A DNA stretch of 64,000 bases from Terrabacter sp. Ter38 (GCF_024519435.1 NZ_JALJRZ010000008.1:161530-225529); one strand, 5' to 3'. Counted from the stretch's first letter, positions 18,284-26,895 are shown. Translations and numbers: made by a program. The notes: generated by a model from the sequence alone, not told the origin.

Positions 18284-19522
18284 TCAGGCGTCGGGCGCGA
18301 CGAACTGCGGCAGGACTGCCTCGAACCGGGAGTCGAGGGTGAGCGACGGCAGGACCTGGCCCTGCTTCTGCGCATCGGCCGCGACCGACGCGCCCCACGA
18401 CGAGGCCCTCAGCCGCTGGTCGGGCGTGCCGTGGTGGCCCGTGCTCGTGAAGGCGCAGTCACCCACCTGGTAGAAGGACTGCTCGGCCTCGAGGACGCGC
18501 TTGGTGTTGAGGGCCAGGCCCCGCTTGTGCGTGACGAAATACGTCCCGAAGGCATCGGCCATGAGCTCGGTGCGACGGGTCGCCTCCGCGCCGGTGAGCG
18601 GCGAGGCGACGAGGTTCTTGTCGTACTGCACGTGGTGGCCGTACTCGTGGCCGAGGACGGCGCGCGGCCCGACGTCGCCGACACCGATGGCGCCGAGCGC
18701 GTCGAGCATCCCGTCGCCGAGGATGAGCTTGTCCGGCAGCGATGAGATGACCGGGTCGGGGTCGCCCACCCCGCTGAACGCGAAGGCGTTGAGGGTGAAG
18801 ATCGGGCTGGCGCCGCCGTCGAGGCCGGGGTCGGACGTCACGACGTCGACGACGATCGCTGCGAGCTCGGCCGCGTCAGTCTCGGAGACGCCGTAGAGCA
18901 CGCCGACCAGACGGGCGAGCCGGTCGGGGTCACGCATGACGTCGCCGTGCATCGCCATGAGCTCGATGTCCGTGCCGTCGGTGTCCCAGAACTTCTGGGC
19001 CGCCCGGAACGCGCTCGTCAGCTCGTTGCGCGAGCCCTTGGTCAGGGCGTACGCCGGGTCGCCCGTCGACCCGAAGAGCAGGGCGTCGTAGGTCGGGAAG
19101 TCGAGGCCGCCGAGGACCGACAGCACGAACAGGCTCGAGGGGTCGATGCGGGCGACGACCCCGTCGACGTACGCGTCGAGCCGGGTCGGCGCGCACTGGT
19201 ACTGCGTCGGGTCGATGGCGCGCCCCAGGGCGTCCCGGGCCGCGGACGGCTCGACGCCGAACCTCTCGAGGGCGCTCGCCTCGCGGGCCCGCCAGTCGGC
19301 GGGCAGGTGCGCCCGTGCCGCGGCGAGCAGCGCGGACGCCCTCGGGTCGGTCGTCGTACCCGAGACGTAGTCGTAGGTCTGGCCGTCGGCAGCGACGGAC
19401 ACCGAGACGCTCCGGCTCTGGGCCCGGGCAACGGGAGCCGCCGTGGCGACCGCCGCCCCAGTGGCCCCCGAGATGGCCAGCGACGTGACGAGAGCGATCG
19501 TCCTGGTCGTGGTCCTGCGCAC
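18284..19522 (-). CDS. secreted zinc metallopeptidase-like protein
   Basis: A 412-residue exported protein. The first 35 residues are a signal peptide (RRTTTRTIALVTSLAISGATGAAVATAAP region). The catalytic motif is HEYGHH at 292-297 within RAVLGHEYGHHVQYDKN, with Glu319 in TELMADAFGTYF as likely third zinc ligand, the arrangement of gluzincin-type neutral proteases that keep cell-surface or wall functions. A Cys-containing region near residues 110 and 375 could form a disulfide. GTG 19522 is chosen because AAGGAG lies seven bases upstream. Target unknown. Confidence 0.78.
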   Translation of the reverse strand: MRRTTTRTIALVTSLAISGATGAAVATAAPVARAQSRSVSVSVAADGQTYDYVSGTTTDPRASALLAAARAHLPADWRAREASALERFGVEPSAARDALGRAIDPTQYQCAPTRLDAYVDGVVARIDPSSLFVLSVLGGLDFPTYDALLFGSTGDPAYALTKGSRNELTSAFRAAQKFWDTDGTDIELMAMHGDVMRDPDRLARLVGVLYGVSETDAAELAAIVVDVVTSDPGLDGGASPIFTLNAFAFSGVGDPDPVISSLPDKLILGDGMLDALGAIGVGDVGPRAVLGHEYGHHVQYDKNLVASPLTGAEATRRTELMADAFGTYFVTHKRGLALNTKRVLEAEQSFYQVGDCAFTSTGHHGTPDQRLRASSWGASVAADAQKQGQVLPSLTLDSRFEAVLPQFVAPDA

Positions 19523-19643
19523 GTGAGAGCTCCTTCGTGTCGTGCCCCGGCCCGCTGCCAAAGGCGACGCGCCCATCATCACCCGCCAGGGGTGACACCC
19601 TCCCCCGAAACACCGCACATCAGGGTGAACGGCGCGATGCGTC

Positions 19644-20003
19644 TCAACCCGCGGGAGCGTCGTCCGAGCTCGGGGACGCGGCCGGCTCGTGCCCGACGAG
19701 CTTGAGTCCGACGACGGCAGCGACGATCCCGGCGAGCAGGACGACCTTGACGGCGGAGAACGCCTCACCGCCCGTCGTCATCGCCCACGTCACGGTGAGT
19801 GCGGCCCCGAGACCCGTCCACACGGCATACGCCGTCCCGATGGGGATCGTGCGCACGGCGTGCGCGAGCCCGACCATGCTGAACGCGCCCGCCACGAGGA
19901 AGACGACCGCCGGGATGGGGCGCGAGAGTCCCTCGGACGCGGCGAGCGCCGAGGCCCACACCGCCTCGAGGACGGCGCTGAGGAGCAGGACGACCCACGG
20001 CAT
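19644..20003 (-). CDS. SMR family exporter subunit (second of pair), probable guanidinium exporter
   Basis: A 119-residue protein with four membrane helices. The essential Glu13 is in LLLLSAVLEAVWASAL-type helix 1, and GTAYAVWTGLGAALTV is the helix-3 signature. The C-terminal extension (EPAASPSSDDAPAG) is soluble. Its ATG overlaps the stop of the preceding SMR gene (ATGA), so the two are made together and probably form an asymmetric dimer as in EbrAB or YkkCD. The guanidine-III-like riboswitch ahead of the pair points to guanidinium, not quaternary ammonium, as substrate. Confidence 0.88.
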   Translation of the reverse strand: MPWVVLLLSAVLEAVWASALAASEGLSRPIPAVVFLVAGAFSMVGLAHAVRTIPIGTAYAVWTGLGAALTVTWAMTTGGEAFSAVKVVLLAGIVAAVVGLKLVGHEPAASPSSDDAPAG

Positions 20004-20317
20004 CACGCCACCGCCTTGAGGCCGGCGACGCACGCGACGAGCACGACCAGGAGGACGGCCCGGGCGCCACCGAGGCGCTCCTCCCCGCGGGCGACCGCGA
20101 GCAGGACGGTGCCGACGGCGCCGATCCCGACCCACACGGCATACGCCGTGCCGGTGGGCAGGGCGGTCATGGCCCACGCGAGGCCGACCATGCTGAGCAG
20201 GAGGGAGACGGCGAAGAGGACGGTCGGCCGCGGACGGCTGAAGCCGCCGGACGCGGCGAGCGCGGTGGCCCAGACGGCCTCCAGCGCGCCGGACAGGATG
20301 AGGACGAGCCAGTGCAC
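20003..20317 (-). CDS. SMR family exporter subunit (first of pair), probable guanidinium exporter
   Basis: A 104-residue, four-helix protein starting at GTG 20317 (MHWLVLILSGALEAVWA), with the essential Glu13 and GTAYAVWVGIGAVGTVLLA in helix 3, the Gdx-like form of the signature. In a proton antiport cycle Glu13 binds the cation. The leader immediately upstream matches a guanidine-III riboswitch, ending about 13 bases before the start, so translation is expected to rise with guanidine. Exact pairing with the downstream SMR subunit is inferred from the ATGA overlap. Confidence 0.9.
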   Translation of the reverse strand: MHWLVLILSGALEAVWATALAASGGFSRPRPTVLFAVSLLLSMVGLAWAMTALPTGTAYAVWVGIGAVGTVLLAVARGEERLGGARAVLLVVLVACVAGLKAVA

Positions 20318-20330
20318 GGGCGTTCCGATC

Positions 20331-20372
20331 CGGCCGTCTTGTCGCTGTGCGGGTACGGCTCCCTCGTCCGCG
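20331..20372 (-). promoter_or_regulatory. guanidine-III-like riboswitch
   Basis: Read on the minus strand, the leader shows in order GCGGACGAGG, CCGTACCCG and GACAAGACGGCC, the conserved blocks of the 41-nt guanidine-III (ykkC-III) aptamer, with only the short variable linkers differing from the known Thermobifida fusca sequence as I remember it. CCGT and ACGG can pair to make the pseudoknot. It ends about 13 bases before the GTG of an SMR pair, the usual gene class under this riboswitch in actinobacteria. Control is likely at translation initiation. Confidence 0.88.
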
Positions 20373-20390
20373 AGCGCGGCTCGCGCGCTC
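20372..20390 (-). other. GC-rich hairpin 5' of the riboswitch
   Basis: GAGCGCG and CGCGCTC form a perfect seven-base stem with a five-base loop directly ahead of the aptamer. Role unknown; it could protect or help fold the RNA 5' end. Confidence 0.4.
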
Positions 20391-20397
20391 AAGGGTG

Positions 20398-20427
20398 ATT
20401 CTACCGAAGGGGCGCGTCGGGGTCTAA
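20398..20427 (-). promoter_or_regulatory. promoter of the riboswitch-SMR operon
   Basis: On the minus strand TTAGAC and TAGAAT are 18 bases apart. A start about seven bases after TAGAAT would give a transcript beginning just before the small hairpin and riboswitch. Confidence 0.45.
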
Positions 20428-20455
20428 ACGACGTATCAGGAGCAGCCGCCCGGCG

Positions 20456-20461
20456 TACTGT
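20456..20461 (+). promoter_or_regulatory. possible -10 box for the CHAT operon
   Basis: TACTGT lies 36 bases before the CHAT gene ATG, giving a short leader with an AGAGG ribosome site at the end. The -35 region is poor (GTATCA, 17 bases upstream), so a regulated or weak promoter is possible. Confidence 0.3.
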
Positions 20462-20497
20462 CGAGTGCAGGCGCGCTCCTGCGAACAGAGGATCGCC

Positions 20498-22798
20498 ATG
20501 AGCCGTGACTATCTCGACTTCGACGTCGCCGTCACCCGTGAGGGCCAGGGGTATGCCGCTCACGTGCTCGCCTCGCCCGCGGGCGAGGCGTCGGCACCGT
20601 TCACCCTGCCGTTCGCCGCCACGGACCTCGCCCAGTTCATGATCGCGGTGGGTCCCCCGCGGGTGTCCTCGAGACGCCTCGTGCCGGCCGAGGCACGCGT
20701 CGTCGACGTCAAGGAGTACGGCCGCCGTCTCGGCGACGCGCTGCTGTCGGGCGATGTCGGGCGGGCCTTCCGGGAGAGCCTGACGACCGCCACCGGCCAG
20801 GGCCGGGACCTGCGGCTGCGGCTGCGGCTCGACGCCGTGCCGGACCTCGACCCGGTGCCGTGGGAGTACCTCTACGACTCGAGGCTCGGTCGCTTCCTCA
20901 CGCTCTCGCAGGAGACGCCGATCGTCCGTCTGCTCGACTCGCTCGAGCGCCCACCGGTGGTCCACGTCGACGCGCCCCTGCGCGTCCTCGTCATGATCTC
21001 GAGCCCGAGCGACATGCCCGAGCTCGCCGTGGACCGCGAGCGAGAGCTGCTCACGGCGACGACCGGCGACCTCGTCAAGAGCGGCCGCCTCAGCGTGACG
21101 GTCCTCGAGGACGCGACCCTGACCGGCCTCCAGCGCGCCCTGCTCGACGACTACCACGTCTTCCACTTCATCGGCCACGGCGGCTTCGACCAGCAGGCCC
21201 AGGAGGGCGTCCTCGTCCTCGAGCGCGAGGACGGCACGGCGCACCGGGTGTCCGGAGCGCGGCTCGGGACGCTGCTCCACGATGCCCGGACCATGCAGCT
21301 GGCCGTCCTCAACGCGTGCGAGGGTGCACGGACGTCGGGACGGGACGCGTTCTCCGGCGTCGGCCAGGCCCTCGTGCGCCAGGGTCTGCCGGCGGTCGTC
21401 GCGATGCAGACCGAGATCTCCGACCGCGCCGCCCTCGTCTTCAGCCACGAGTTCTACTACTTCCTGACCCGCGGACTGGGCATCGACGCCGCGATCTGCG
21501 AGGTGCGCAAGGCGATGGCCGTCTCCGACGAGGCCTCGGAGTGGGGCACCGCCGTGCTGCTGCGGTCGGGCGCCGACCAGCCCTTCTCGTTCACGACGAG
21601 CGCCACCGCCGCGAACGAGCAGCCCGAGAGCCGGCTCGAGTCCCTCTACGACGCCGCGAAGGGCGCGTTGCTGGCCCGCGCTCCGGCGACAGCGCTCCCG
21701 CTGCTCGAGCAGATCGCCGCCGAACATCCTGACTACGAGGACGTCACCCAGCTGCTCGAGCGGGTCCGACCGGAGACAGCGCCCGCCGACGACGGCCCGA
21801 CGCCGCGGCCACGCCGCGACCCCATGACGCTCACCCAGCCGATCCCGCAGCCGGACACCGCGCCGGACACGCGACCGGTGGGCCGCCCCGAGCCGCAGCC
21901 GGACCCACCCCCGGACCGCCGGGGCGAGGACGCTCCCCCACCGCCGGACCCGCACCCGCGCCGTAGGGGCCACGGCTTCGTCCGCACTCTCGTCGGGCTC
22001 GTCGTCCTCTTCGGGCTCTTCTGGCTCGGCGCGACCCAGGTCCCGAAGTGGTTCAAGGGGTCCACGGCCGACGTCACGAGCGCCTGTGGGCCTGCCCCCG
22101 CGGCCGCGAGCGCCCCGGCGACGACGTTCGTCGCCGGGTGCGCCACGACGACACCGGCCATCGACGGTGACTTCGCCGACTGGGACGGCGTGCCCACGGC
22201 CTCGATCCCCCACGTCATCGCGCAGGTGGGCACGCCCCAGCCCGAGTTCGGCGGTGACTGGCAGGTCGTCTGGGACAGCGGCGCGCTCTACCTGCGCGTG
22301 CACGTCGTCGACCCGGACGTCCGCAGCGTCAACGTCGCCACCCCCGGTGCCTGGTTCAACGGCGACGGCTTCTCCTTCGAGTTCGGACCGGACGCCCGGA
22401 GCCTCGACCCCGCGGCGACGACCCGGCGCGGGCGCGACGTGCACGTCATGGTGGGGCTGTCCCGTGACGCCCCGACGTCCGGCGTCGCCTCGATCAACCC
22501 GGCCGGGCGCGGCACCTTCACCACTGGCACGCGCCACCCCGAGATCACCGTCGGGCGCTCCGACACGCTGACCGGCTACGACCTCGAGGCCCGGGTGCCG
22601 TGGTCGGCCCTCCAGCTCAGGAAGGCTCCGGTCCGCGGCTCCGTCTTCTCGATGAACGTCAACCTCAGCGACGCGACGAGCGCCCCGGCTACCTGGAGGC
22701 TGCGCACCATGAAGAGCACGAATGCCGCTCGCACCGCCGACACGCAGGGTTTCCCGCACGGCTGGCAGACGATCACCCTCGCCGACGCGGCCTCCTGA
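20498..22798 (+). CDS. CHAT (caspase-like) protein with membrane helix and CBM9-like outer domain
   Basis: A 766-residue protein starting at ATG 20498 behind AGAGG. Residues about 75-370 are a CHAT domain of the caspase superfamily: the catalytic His is His227 in FHFIGHGGF and the Cys is Cys274 in AVLNACEGAR, with PWEYLYD near 121-127 as in other CHAT proteins. Residues about 378-425 are helical; 425-490 form a Pro-rich linker. RRRGHGF then precedes one membrane helix (about 495-512, RTLVGLVVLFGLFWLG), so by the positive-inside rule the protease is cytoplasmic and the C-terminus outside. Residues about 550-760 look like a CBM9-type domain (PAIDGDFADWDGVP, WDSGALYLRVHVVDPDV, FEFGPDA, YDLEARVPWSAL). 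The architecture suggests sensing of a surface ligand and internal proteolysis. It is followed after 14 bases by a metacaspase-like gene. Confidence 0.82.
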   Translation: MSRDYLDFDVAVTREGQGYAAHVLASPAGEASAPFTLPFAATDLAQFMIAVGPPRVSSRRLVPAEARVVDVKEYGRRLGDALLSGDVGRAFRESLTTATGQGRDLRLRLRLDAVPDLDPVPWEYLYDSRLGRFLTLSQETPIVRLLDSLERPPVVHVDAPLRVLVMISSPSDMPELAVDRERELLTATTGDLVKSGRLSVTVLEDATLTGLQRALLDDYHVFHFIGHGGFDQQAQEGVLVLEREDGTAHRVSGARLGTLLHDARTMQLAVLNACEGARTSGRDAFSGVGQALVRQGLPAVVAMQTEISDRAALVFSHEFYYFLTRGLGIDAAICEVRKAMAVSDEASEWGTAVLLRSGADQPFSFTTSATAANEQPESRLESLYDAAKGALLARAPATALPLLEQIAAEHPDYEDVTQLLERVRPETAPADDGPTPRPRRDPMTLTQPIPQPDTAPDTRPVGRPEPQPDPPPDRRGEDAPPPPDPHPRRRGHGFVRTLVGLVVLFGLFWLGATQVPKWFKGSTADVTSACGPAPAAASAPATTFVAGCATTTPAIDGDFADWDGVPTASIPHVIAQVGTPQPEFGGDWQVVWDSGALYLRVHVVDPDVRSVNVATPGAWFNGDGFSFEFGPDARSLDPAATTRRGRDVHVMVGLSRDAPTSGVASINPAGRGTFTTGTRHPEITVGRSDTLTGYDLEARVPWSALQLRKAPVRGSVFSMNVNLSDATSAPATWRLRTMKSTNAARTADTQGFPHGWQTITLADAAS

Positions 22799-22812
22799 GA
22801 CGGCCGCCTCAG

Positions 22813-24756
22813 ATGGCCGGACGCCTCCTCGCCCTCCTCGTCGGGATCGACGCCTACCCGACCCCGATCCCGCCCCTGTCGGGCTGCGTCAACGACGTCA
22901 CCGGATTCGCCGACGTCCTGCGCGACCGTGTCGGCGAGGACGCGCTCGACCTCGTCGTGCTCACCGACGGCCAGGCCACGCGGGCGGCCGTGACCAGCCG
23001 GCTCAGCGAGCACCTCGGCCGCGCGGGCGCCCAGGACGTCGCGCTCTTCTACTACAGCGGGCACGGTTCGCAGCAGACGACCCCCGAGGAGCTCTGGTCC
23101 ATCGAGCCCGACCACCGCAACGAGACCCTCGTGTGCGTCGACAGCCGCTCTCCCGGCAGCTGGGACCTCGCCGACAAGGAGCTCGCGGCGCTGCTCGACT
23201 CGATCTCGGCGACGGGCTGCCACACGCTCGTCGTGCTCGACTGCTGCCACTCGGGTGACGGCACCCGGGACGCCGACGAGGTGGTGCGCCTCGCGCCCCC
23301 TGACCCGCGACCCCGACCCGCGTCGACGTTCGTGGGGCTCGGCGACGCGACGGCTGGTGCACCCGCCCGGGGTGCTGCGCGCTGGACACCGGCCGGCCGT
23401 CACGTCCTGCTCGCGGCCTGCCGGTCGTCCGAGAAGGCGAAGGAGGTCACCGTGCTCGGCCGCCAGCGCGGCGCCCTGTCGGCGGCGCTCGAGGCCGCCC
23501 TGCTCGGCAGCGACGGACGCCCCTCCTACCGCGACGTCCTGCGGATGGTGACCGCCGACGTGACGAACCGCGTCACCGACCAGCACCCGCAGGTCGAGAC
23601 CGCGGATGCGACCGAGCTCGACCGGCCGTTCCTCGGCGGCACGATCCCGGCCACCCCGAGGGCGCTCACCCTGAGCCGGCTGCCTGACGGCTGGTCCATC
23701 GACTCGGGCGCCGTCCACGGCGTGCCGGAGCCCGTCGGTGACGACACGACCGAGCTGGCCGTCTATCCCCTGACCGGGGAGACGTCCGGCTCGCCTCTCG
23801 CCACCGCGCTCGTCACGAGGGTCCTGCCCGACCGCAGTCTCGTCCACCTGACGCCCGAGCTCGACGAGGCCTACGTCTACCGCGCCGTCGTCACGTCGAT
23901 CCCACTGGCGCCGCTGCGCGTCGGGGTCGTCGGCGACGCCGCCGGGACGACGGCGCTCCGGGCCGCGGCCGACGCCGCGGACGAGACGCTCGTCGACCTC
24001 GTCGAGGGAGCGGAGGACGGTGACGGCACCGCGGACCTCCTCGTCGAAGCCACCCGCGAGGGCTTCGTCATCACCCGTCCCGGCGTCACGCGCCCCCTCG
24101 TGCCGGTCGTCGCGGGCGAGGCTCGCGAGGAGCGCACCATCCTCGCCCTCGAGCGCGTGGCCCGCTGGCTGCGCCTCTCCGCGCTCACCAACCCCGCCAC
24201 CCGCCTGCCCGACGGGGCCGTCCGCGTCGAGGTGGACGCGGGCGCCGGGCCGGCCGGTGCGGGCGGCACCCTGCCGATCGCGTATGCCGGCACGGACGCC
24301 CCCCGCTTCACCGTCCGTCTCGCGAACACCACGTCCACCCCCCTCTGGGCAGCGCTCCTCGACCTCACCGAGACCTACGGCATCTTCACCGACGCGTTCC
24401 CGGCCGGATCGGTGGCGCTCGGCCCCGGCGAGGCGACGAGCGTCGACCTCGTCGGCCAGGTCGACGACGCGCTGTGGGAGGCGGGCACCGTGTCGCTGCG
24501 CGACCAGCTCATGGTCGTGACGAGCACGCTCGAGTTCGACCCGAGGTCGCTCGAGCAGGAGGAGCTCGACGTCAGCGCCGTGCCGGCCACGGGGACGACG
24601 AGGAGCGCCGGCGAGCCAGCGGCTCTGCGCACCAACCTCGAGCGCGTGCTCGGCGGCACCCGGACGCGGCGCCTGGGGCCGCGCACGCCATCAGCGGCGG
24701 TGGCCGACTGGCGCACGGACTCGGTCTTCGTCGTCACGACCCGCCCACGAACCTGA
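22813..24756 (+). CDS. caspase family (peptidase C14, metacaspase-like) protein
   Basis: A 647-residue protein. Residues 1-270 are a C14 domain: ALLVGIDAYP opening, His84 in FYYSGHGSQ and catalytic Cys145 in LVVLDCCHSGDG, an intact dyad expected to cut after Arg or Lys. The S1-type acidic positions cannot be judged by eye. Residues about 280-450 form a beta-rich region with no family I can name, and 460-590 resemble a DUF4384-like beta-sandwich (PRFTVRLANTTSTPLWAALL, GIFTDAFP). No signal peptide or membrane segment is present, so it should be cytoplasmic, next to the CHAT half of its partner. The 14-base gap indicates one operon, ended by the strong hairpin at 24773-24807. Confidence 0.85.
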   Translation: MAGRLLALLVGIDAYPTPIPPLSGCVNDVTGFADVLRDRVGEDALDLVVLTDGQATRAAVTSRLSEHLGRAGAQDVALFYYSGHGSQQTTPEELWSIEPDHRNETLVCVDSRSPGSWDLADKELAALLDSISATGCHTLVVLDCCHSGDGTRDADEVVRLAPPDPRPRPASTFVGLGDATAGAPARGAARWTPAGRHVLLAACRSSEKAKEVTVLGRQRGALSAALEAALLGSDGRPSYRDVLRMVTADVTNRVTDQHPQVETADATELDRPFLGGTIPATPRALTLSRLPDGWSIDSGAVHGVPEPVGDDTTELAVYPLTGETSGSPLATALVTRVLPDRSLVHLTPELDEAYVYRAVVTSIPLAPLRVGVVGDAAGTTALRAAADAADETLVDLVEGAEDGDGTADLLVEATREGFVITRPGVTRPLVPVVAGEAREERTILALERVARWLRLSALTNPATRLPDGAVRVEVDAGAGPAGAGGTLPIAYAGTDAPRFTVRLANTTSTPLWAALLDLTETYGIFTDAFPAGSVALGPGEATSVDLVGQVDDALWEAGTVSLRDQLMVVTSTLEFDPRSLEQEELDVSAVPATGTTRSAGEPAALRTNLERVLGGTRTRRLGPRTPSAAVADWRTDSVFVVTTRPRT

Positions 24757-24772
24757 CCTCGCACCCGGGACG

Positions 24773-24807
24773 GAAGAAGGCCGGACACGACGTGTCCGGC
24801 CTTCTTC
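24773..24807. terminator. bidirectional terminator between caspase operon and tRNA-Ala
   Basis: A perfect 16-base inverted repeat (GAAGAAGGCCGGACAC and its complement) with a three-base loop, ending CTTCTTCGTT on the plus strand and CTTCTTCCG on the minus strand. It sits 16 bases after the caspase-like gene and just past the tRNA 3' end, so it can end both convergent transcripts. Confidence 0.85.
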
Positions 24808-24813
24808 GTTCGG

Positions 24814-24886
24814 TGGAGCTGAGGGGACTCGAACCCCTGACCCCCTGCATGCCATGCAGGTGCGCTACCAGCTGCGCCACAGCCCC
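24814..24886 (-). tRNA. tRNA-Ala (GGC)
   Basis: On the minus strand the 73 bases fold as a cloverleaf: acceptor GGGGCTG pairing with CAGCTCC-type end, D-arm GCGCAGCTGGTAGCGC, anticodon loop ATGGCAT (anticodon GGC) on a CCTGC/GCAGG stem, and T-arm GGGGTTCGAGTCCCC. The gene encodes only the first A-less discriminator region; the full CCA is not clearly encoded. Confidence 0.95.
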
Positions 24887-24969
24887 GTGCGGGTGTCACC
24901 TCCTCGAAGCGACTGCGTAACCATAGCGGGTCTCCGGCCGAGAGCCAAAATCGGGGGCGGCCTTTCGGG

Positions 24970-25635
24970 TCAGACGTTCCAGGGCCCGAGGTTCCAGCCG
25001 CTGATGCGCCACCGGGTCGCCTCGGAGAAGCTCTTGCCGGCCTCGACGAGCTCGATCCAGTGGCAGTTGTCGAGCCCGCGGAACACCGCGTCCGACACGT
25101 CCTGGTCGAGCCCCACGAGGGCGCTCGCCGCGACGCGTGCGGAGACGCCGTGCGCCACGACGACGGCGGTCTCGCCGGGGAGCAGCTCCCGGGCGACGTC
25201 GCGCACCGCCGCACCGGCGCGATCGGCCACCTGCGCCCGGGTCTCCCCCGTGACCCCGCGCGGGGTGTCCTCGCCACGGTCGAGGGCGGCGATGACGTCC
25301 GGGTAGCGCTCACGCACCTCGTCAGCGTGCAGCCCCTGCCACTCACCGACGTGCACCTCGCGCAAGCGGGCGTCGAGCCGCACCTCCAGGCCCGTGAGGC
25401 CCGCGATGGCATCGGCCGTCGAGGCAGCACGCCGGAGGTCGCTCGAGACGATGAGGGCCGGTGCGTAGGCGGCGAGGTGCGGCGCCGCGGCCTCCACCTG
25501 CTCGTGGCCGTGGTCGGACAGCTCGGTGTCCTTGTGGCCCTGCCAGACGCGGGCCGCGTTGTCGACCGTCTCGGCGTGCCGGACGATGACGATCCGGCGC
25601 GGTCCGACGGGCGACACGGACCCGGCTGCGGTCAC
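24970..25635 (-). CDS. histidine phosphatase family protein (phosphoglycerate mutase-like)
   Basis: A 221-residue enzyme of the histidine phosphatase superfamily. RRIVIVRHAETVDNAARVWQG holds the phospho-accepting RHAE motif, SSDLRRAASTADAIA the second Arg, EVHVGEWQGLHADEV the conserved Glu-Trp region, and VVVAHGVSARVA the second catalytic His. These proteins remove phosphate from small molecules or phosphoglycerate; the true substrate is not determined. GTG 25635 overlaps the rsfS stop by GTGA, so it is the last gene of the nadD-rsfS operon, a conserved actinobacterial arrangement. Confidence 0.9.
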   Translation of the reverse strand: MTAAGSVSPVGPRRIVIVRHAETVDNAARVWQGHKDTELSDHGHEQVEAAAPHLAAYAPALIVSSDLRRAASTADAIAGLTGLEVRLDARLREVHVGEWQGLHADEVRERYPDVIAALDRGEDTPRGVTGETRAQVADRAGAAVRDVARELLPGETAVVVAHGVSARVAASALVGLDQDVSDAVFRGLDNCHWIELVEAGKSFSEATRWRISGWNLGPWNV

Positions 25636-26036
25636 GCCTCGTCGACCTCGTCGACGGCGCCCGGACGGGCCGGCGCCTGGACGGCGCTGAGGTCGATCTC
25701 GGGGCAGTCCTTCCAGAGGCGCTCGAGCGCGTAGTACTCGCGCTCCTCCTCGTGCTGGACGTGGACGATGATGTCGCCGAAGTCGATGAGGACCCAGCGG
25801 CCCTCACGCTCGCCCTCACGGCGGATCGGCTTGCTGCCCAGCTCACGCAACCGGTCCTCGACCTCGTCGACGATGGCGCCGACCTGCCGCTCGGACGGTG
25901 CGGAGGCGATGACGAACACGTCGGTGAGCGGCATCTGCTCGCTCACGTCGATGGCCATCACCTTCTCGGCGAGCTTCTCCTCGGAGGCCAGCGCGGCCAC
26001 CTTCGCGAGCTGGATCGAGTGGTCTGCTGCGGTCAC
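25632..26036 (-). CDS. rsfS: ribosomal silencing factor RsfS
   Basis: A 134-residue protein that binds L14 and blocks joining of ribosomal subunits under starvation. The core has [49 protein letters not shown] and [14 protein letters not shown], all family signatures. It starts at GTG 26036, overlapping the nadD stop; the Arg-rich in-frame region upstream lies within nadD. The C-terminal tail ([18 protein letters not shown]) is an extension. Translationally coupled on both sides. Confidence 0.95.
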   Translation of the reverse strand: MTAADHSIQLAKVAALASEEKLAEKVMAIDVSEQMPLTDVFVIASAPSERQVGAIVDEVEDRLRELGSKPIRREGEREGRWVLIDFGDIIVHVQHEEEREYYALERLWKDCPEIDLSAVQAPARPGAVDEVDEA

Positions 26037-26674
26037 GAATCTCCTCGGGGTGGTGCCGGCGACAGGTGTGTCGGCACGGTGCCTGCGCTCGCCAGGTCGG
26101 CGGCATACAAGCGGTACTTGTTGATGTACTGGACGACCCCGTCGGGCACGAGGTACCAGACCGGGGCGCCGTCGGCGACGCGCGCCCGGCAGTCGGTGGA
26201 GCTGATCGCCATGGCCGGCACCTCCTGCAGCGTGACCCGGTCCTCGGGCAGCCCCTTGTCGGACAGCTCGTGGCCGGGACGGGTGACGCCGATGAAGTGG
26301 GCCAGCTCGAAGAGGTGCTCGGCGTCCTTCCACGACAGGATCTCGGCCAGGGCGTCGGCGCCGGTGATGAAGAACAGCTCGTCGTCGGGCCGCTCGGCCC
26401 TGATGTCGCGCAGGGTGTCGATCGTGAACGTCGGCCCGGGCCGGTCGATGTCGACCCTGCTGACGGTGAAGCGCGGGTTGGAGGCCGTCGCGATGACGGT
26501 CATGAGGTAGCGGTCCTCGGCCGGCGAGACGTGACGGTCCGCCTTCTGCCACGGCTGACCCGTGGGGACGAAGACGACCTCGTCGAGGTCGAAGCGCGAC
26601 TGGACCTCACTGGCGGCCACGAGGTGGCCGTGGTGGATCGGGTCGAACGTCCCGCCCATGACGCCGAGGCGCAT
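26033..26674 (-). CDS. nadD: nicotinate-nucleotide adenylyltransferase
   Basis: A 213-residue enzyme making nicotinate adenine dinucleotide from nicotinate mononucleotide and ATP in NAD synthesis. [20 protein letters not shown] contains the nucleotidyltransferase HxGH motif, [27 protein letters not shown] the substrate loop, and [11 protein letters not shown] the C-terminal ISSTxxR motif (Cys in place of the usual Ser-Ile variants). The 3' end overlaps rsfS; upstream, two bases separate it from a small membrane-protein gene that likely shares the transcript. Confidence 0.95.
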   Translation of the reverse strand: MRLGVMGGTFDPIHHGHLVAASEVQSRFDLDEVVFVPTGQPWQKADRHVSPAEDRYLMTVIATASNPRFTVSRVDIDRPGPTFTIDTLRDIRAERPDDELFFITGADALAEILSWKDAEHLFELAHFIGVTRPGHELSDKGLPEDRVTLQEVPAMAISSTDCRARVADGAPVWYLVPDGVVQYINKYRLYAADLASAGTVPTHLSPAPPRGDS

Positions 26675-26676
26675 GG

Positions 26677-26895
26677 TCAGTGGTGGGCCCCGTCGGATCC
26701 GCTCGTGCTGCCGTGCGTGCCCTCACCCCGGCGCGGGGACTGCACCTTGTAGGCGGTGTTGCGGAAGCTCCACGTGACGGCGAGCGCCACGAGGAACAGC
26801 GCGAAGGTGATGAAGAAGTAGGCGATCACCGGCATCGGAAGCTCGCGGGCGGCTTCCTCCCCCTCGGTGACGAGTGCGAGGACACGATCAGACAT
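26677..26895 (-). CDS. small single-pass membrane protein upstream of nadD
   Basis: A 72-residue protein with one membrane helix ([22 protein letters not shown]), a short acidic N-terminus and a hydrophilic, His-ending C-tail. No domain is recognised. Its stop is two bases before nadD, so it is the first gene of that operon. The ATG is six bases behind TAGGCT, suggesting a leaderless mRNA. Coding status rests on the helix, codon use and operon position. Confidence 0.7.
   Translation of the reverse strand: MSDRVLALVTEGEEAARELPMPVIAYFFITFALFLVALAVTWSFRNTAYKVQSPRRGEGTHGSTSGSDGAHH

Noticed and set aside
19644..20317. Calling the SMR pair quaternary-ammonium resistance genes
   Set aside because: The guanidine-III-like leader and Gdx-like helix-3 signature favour guanidinium export.
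24773..24886. tRNA-Ala as an integration site for a mobile island containing the caspase operon
   Set aside because: No repeated tRNA 3' end, integrase or change in base composition was found around 20-25 kb.
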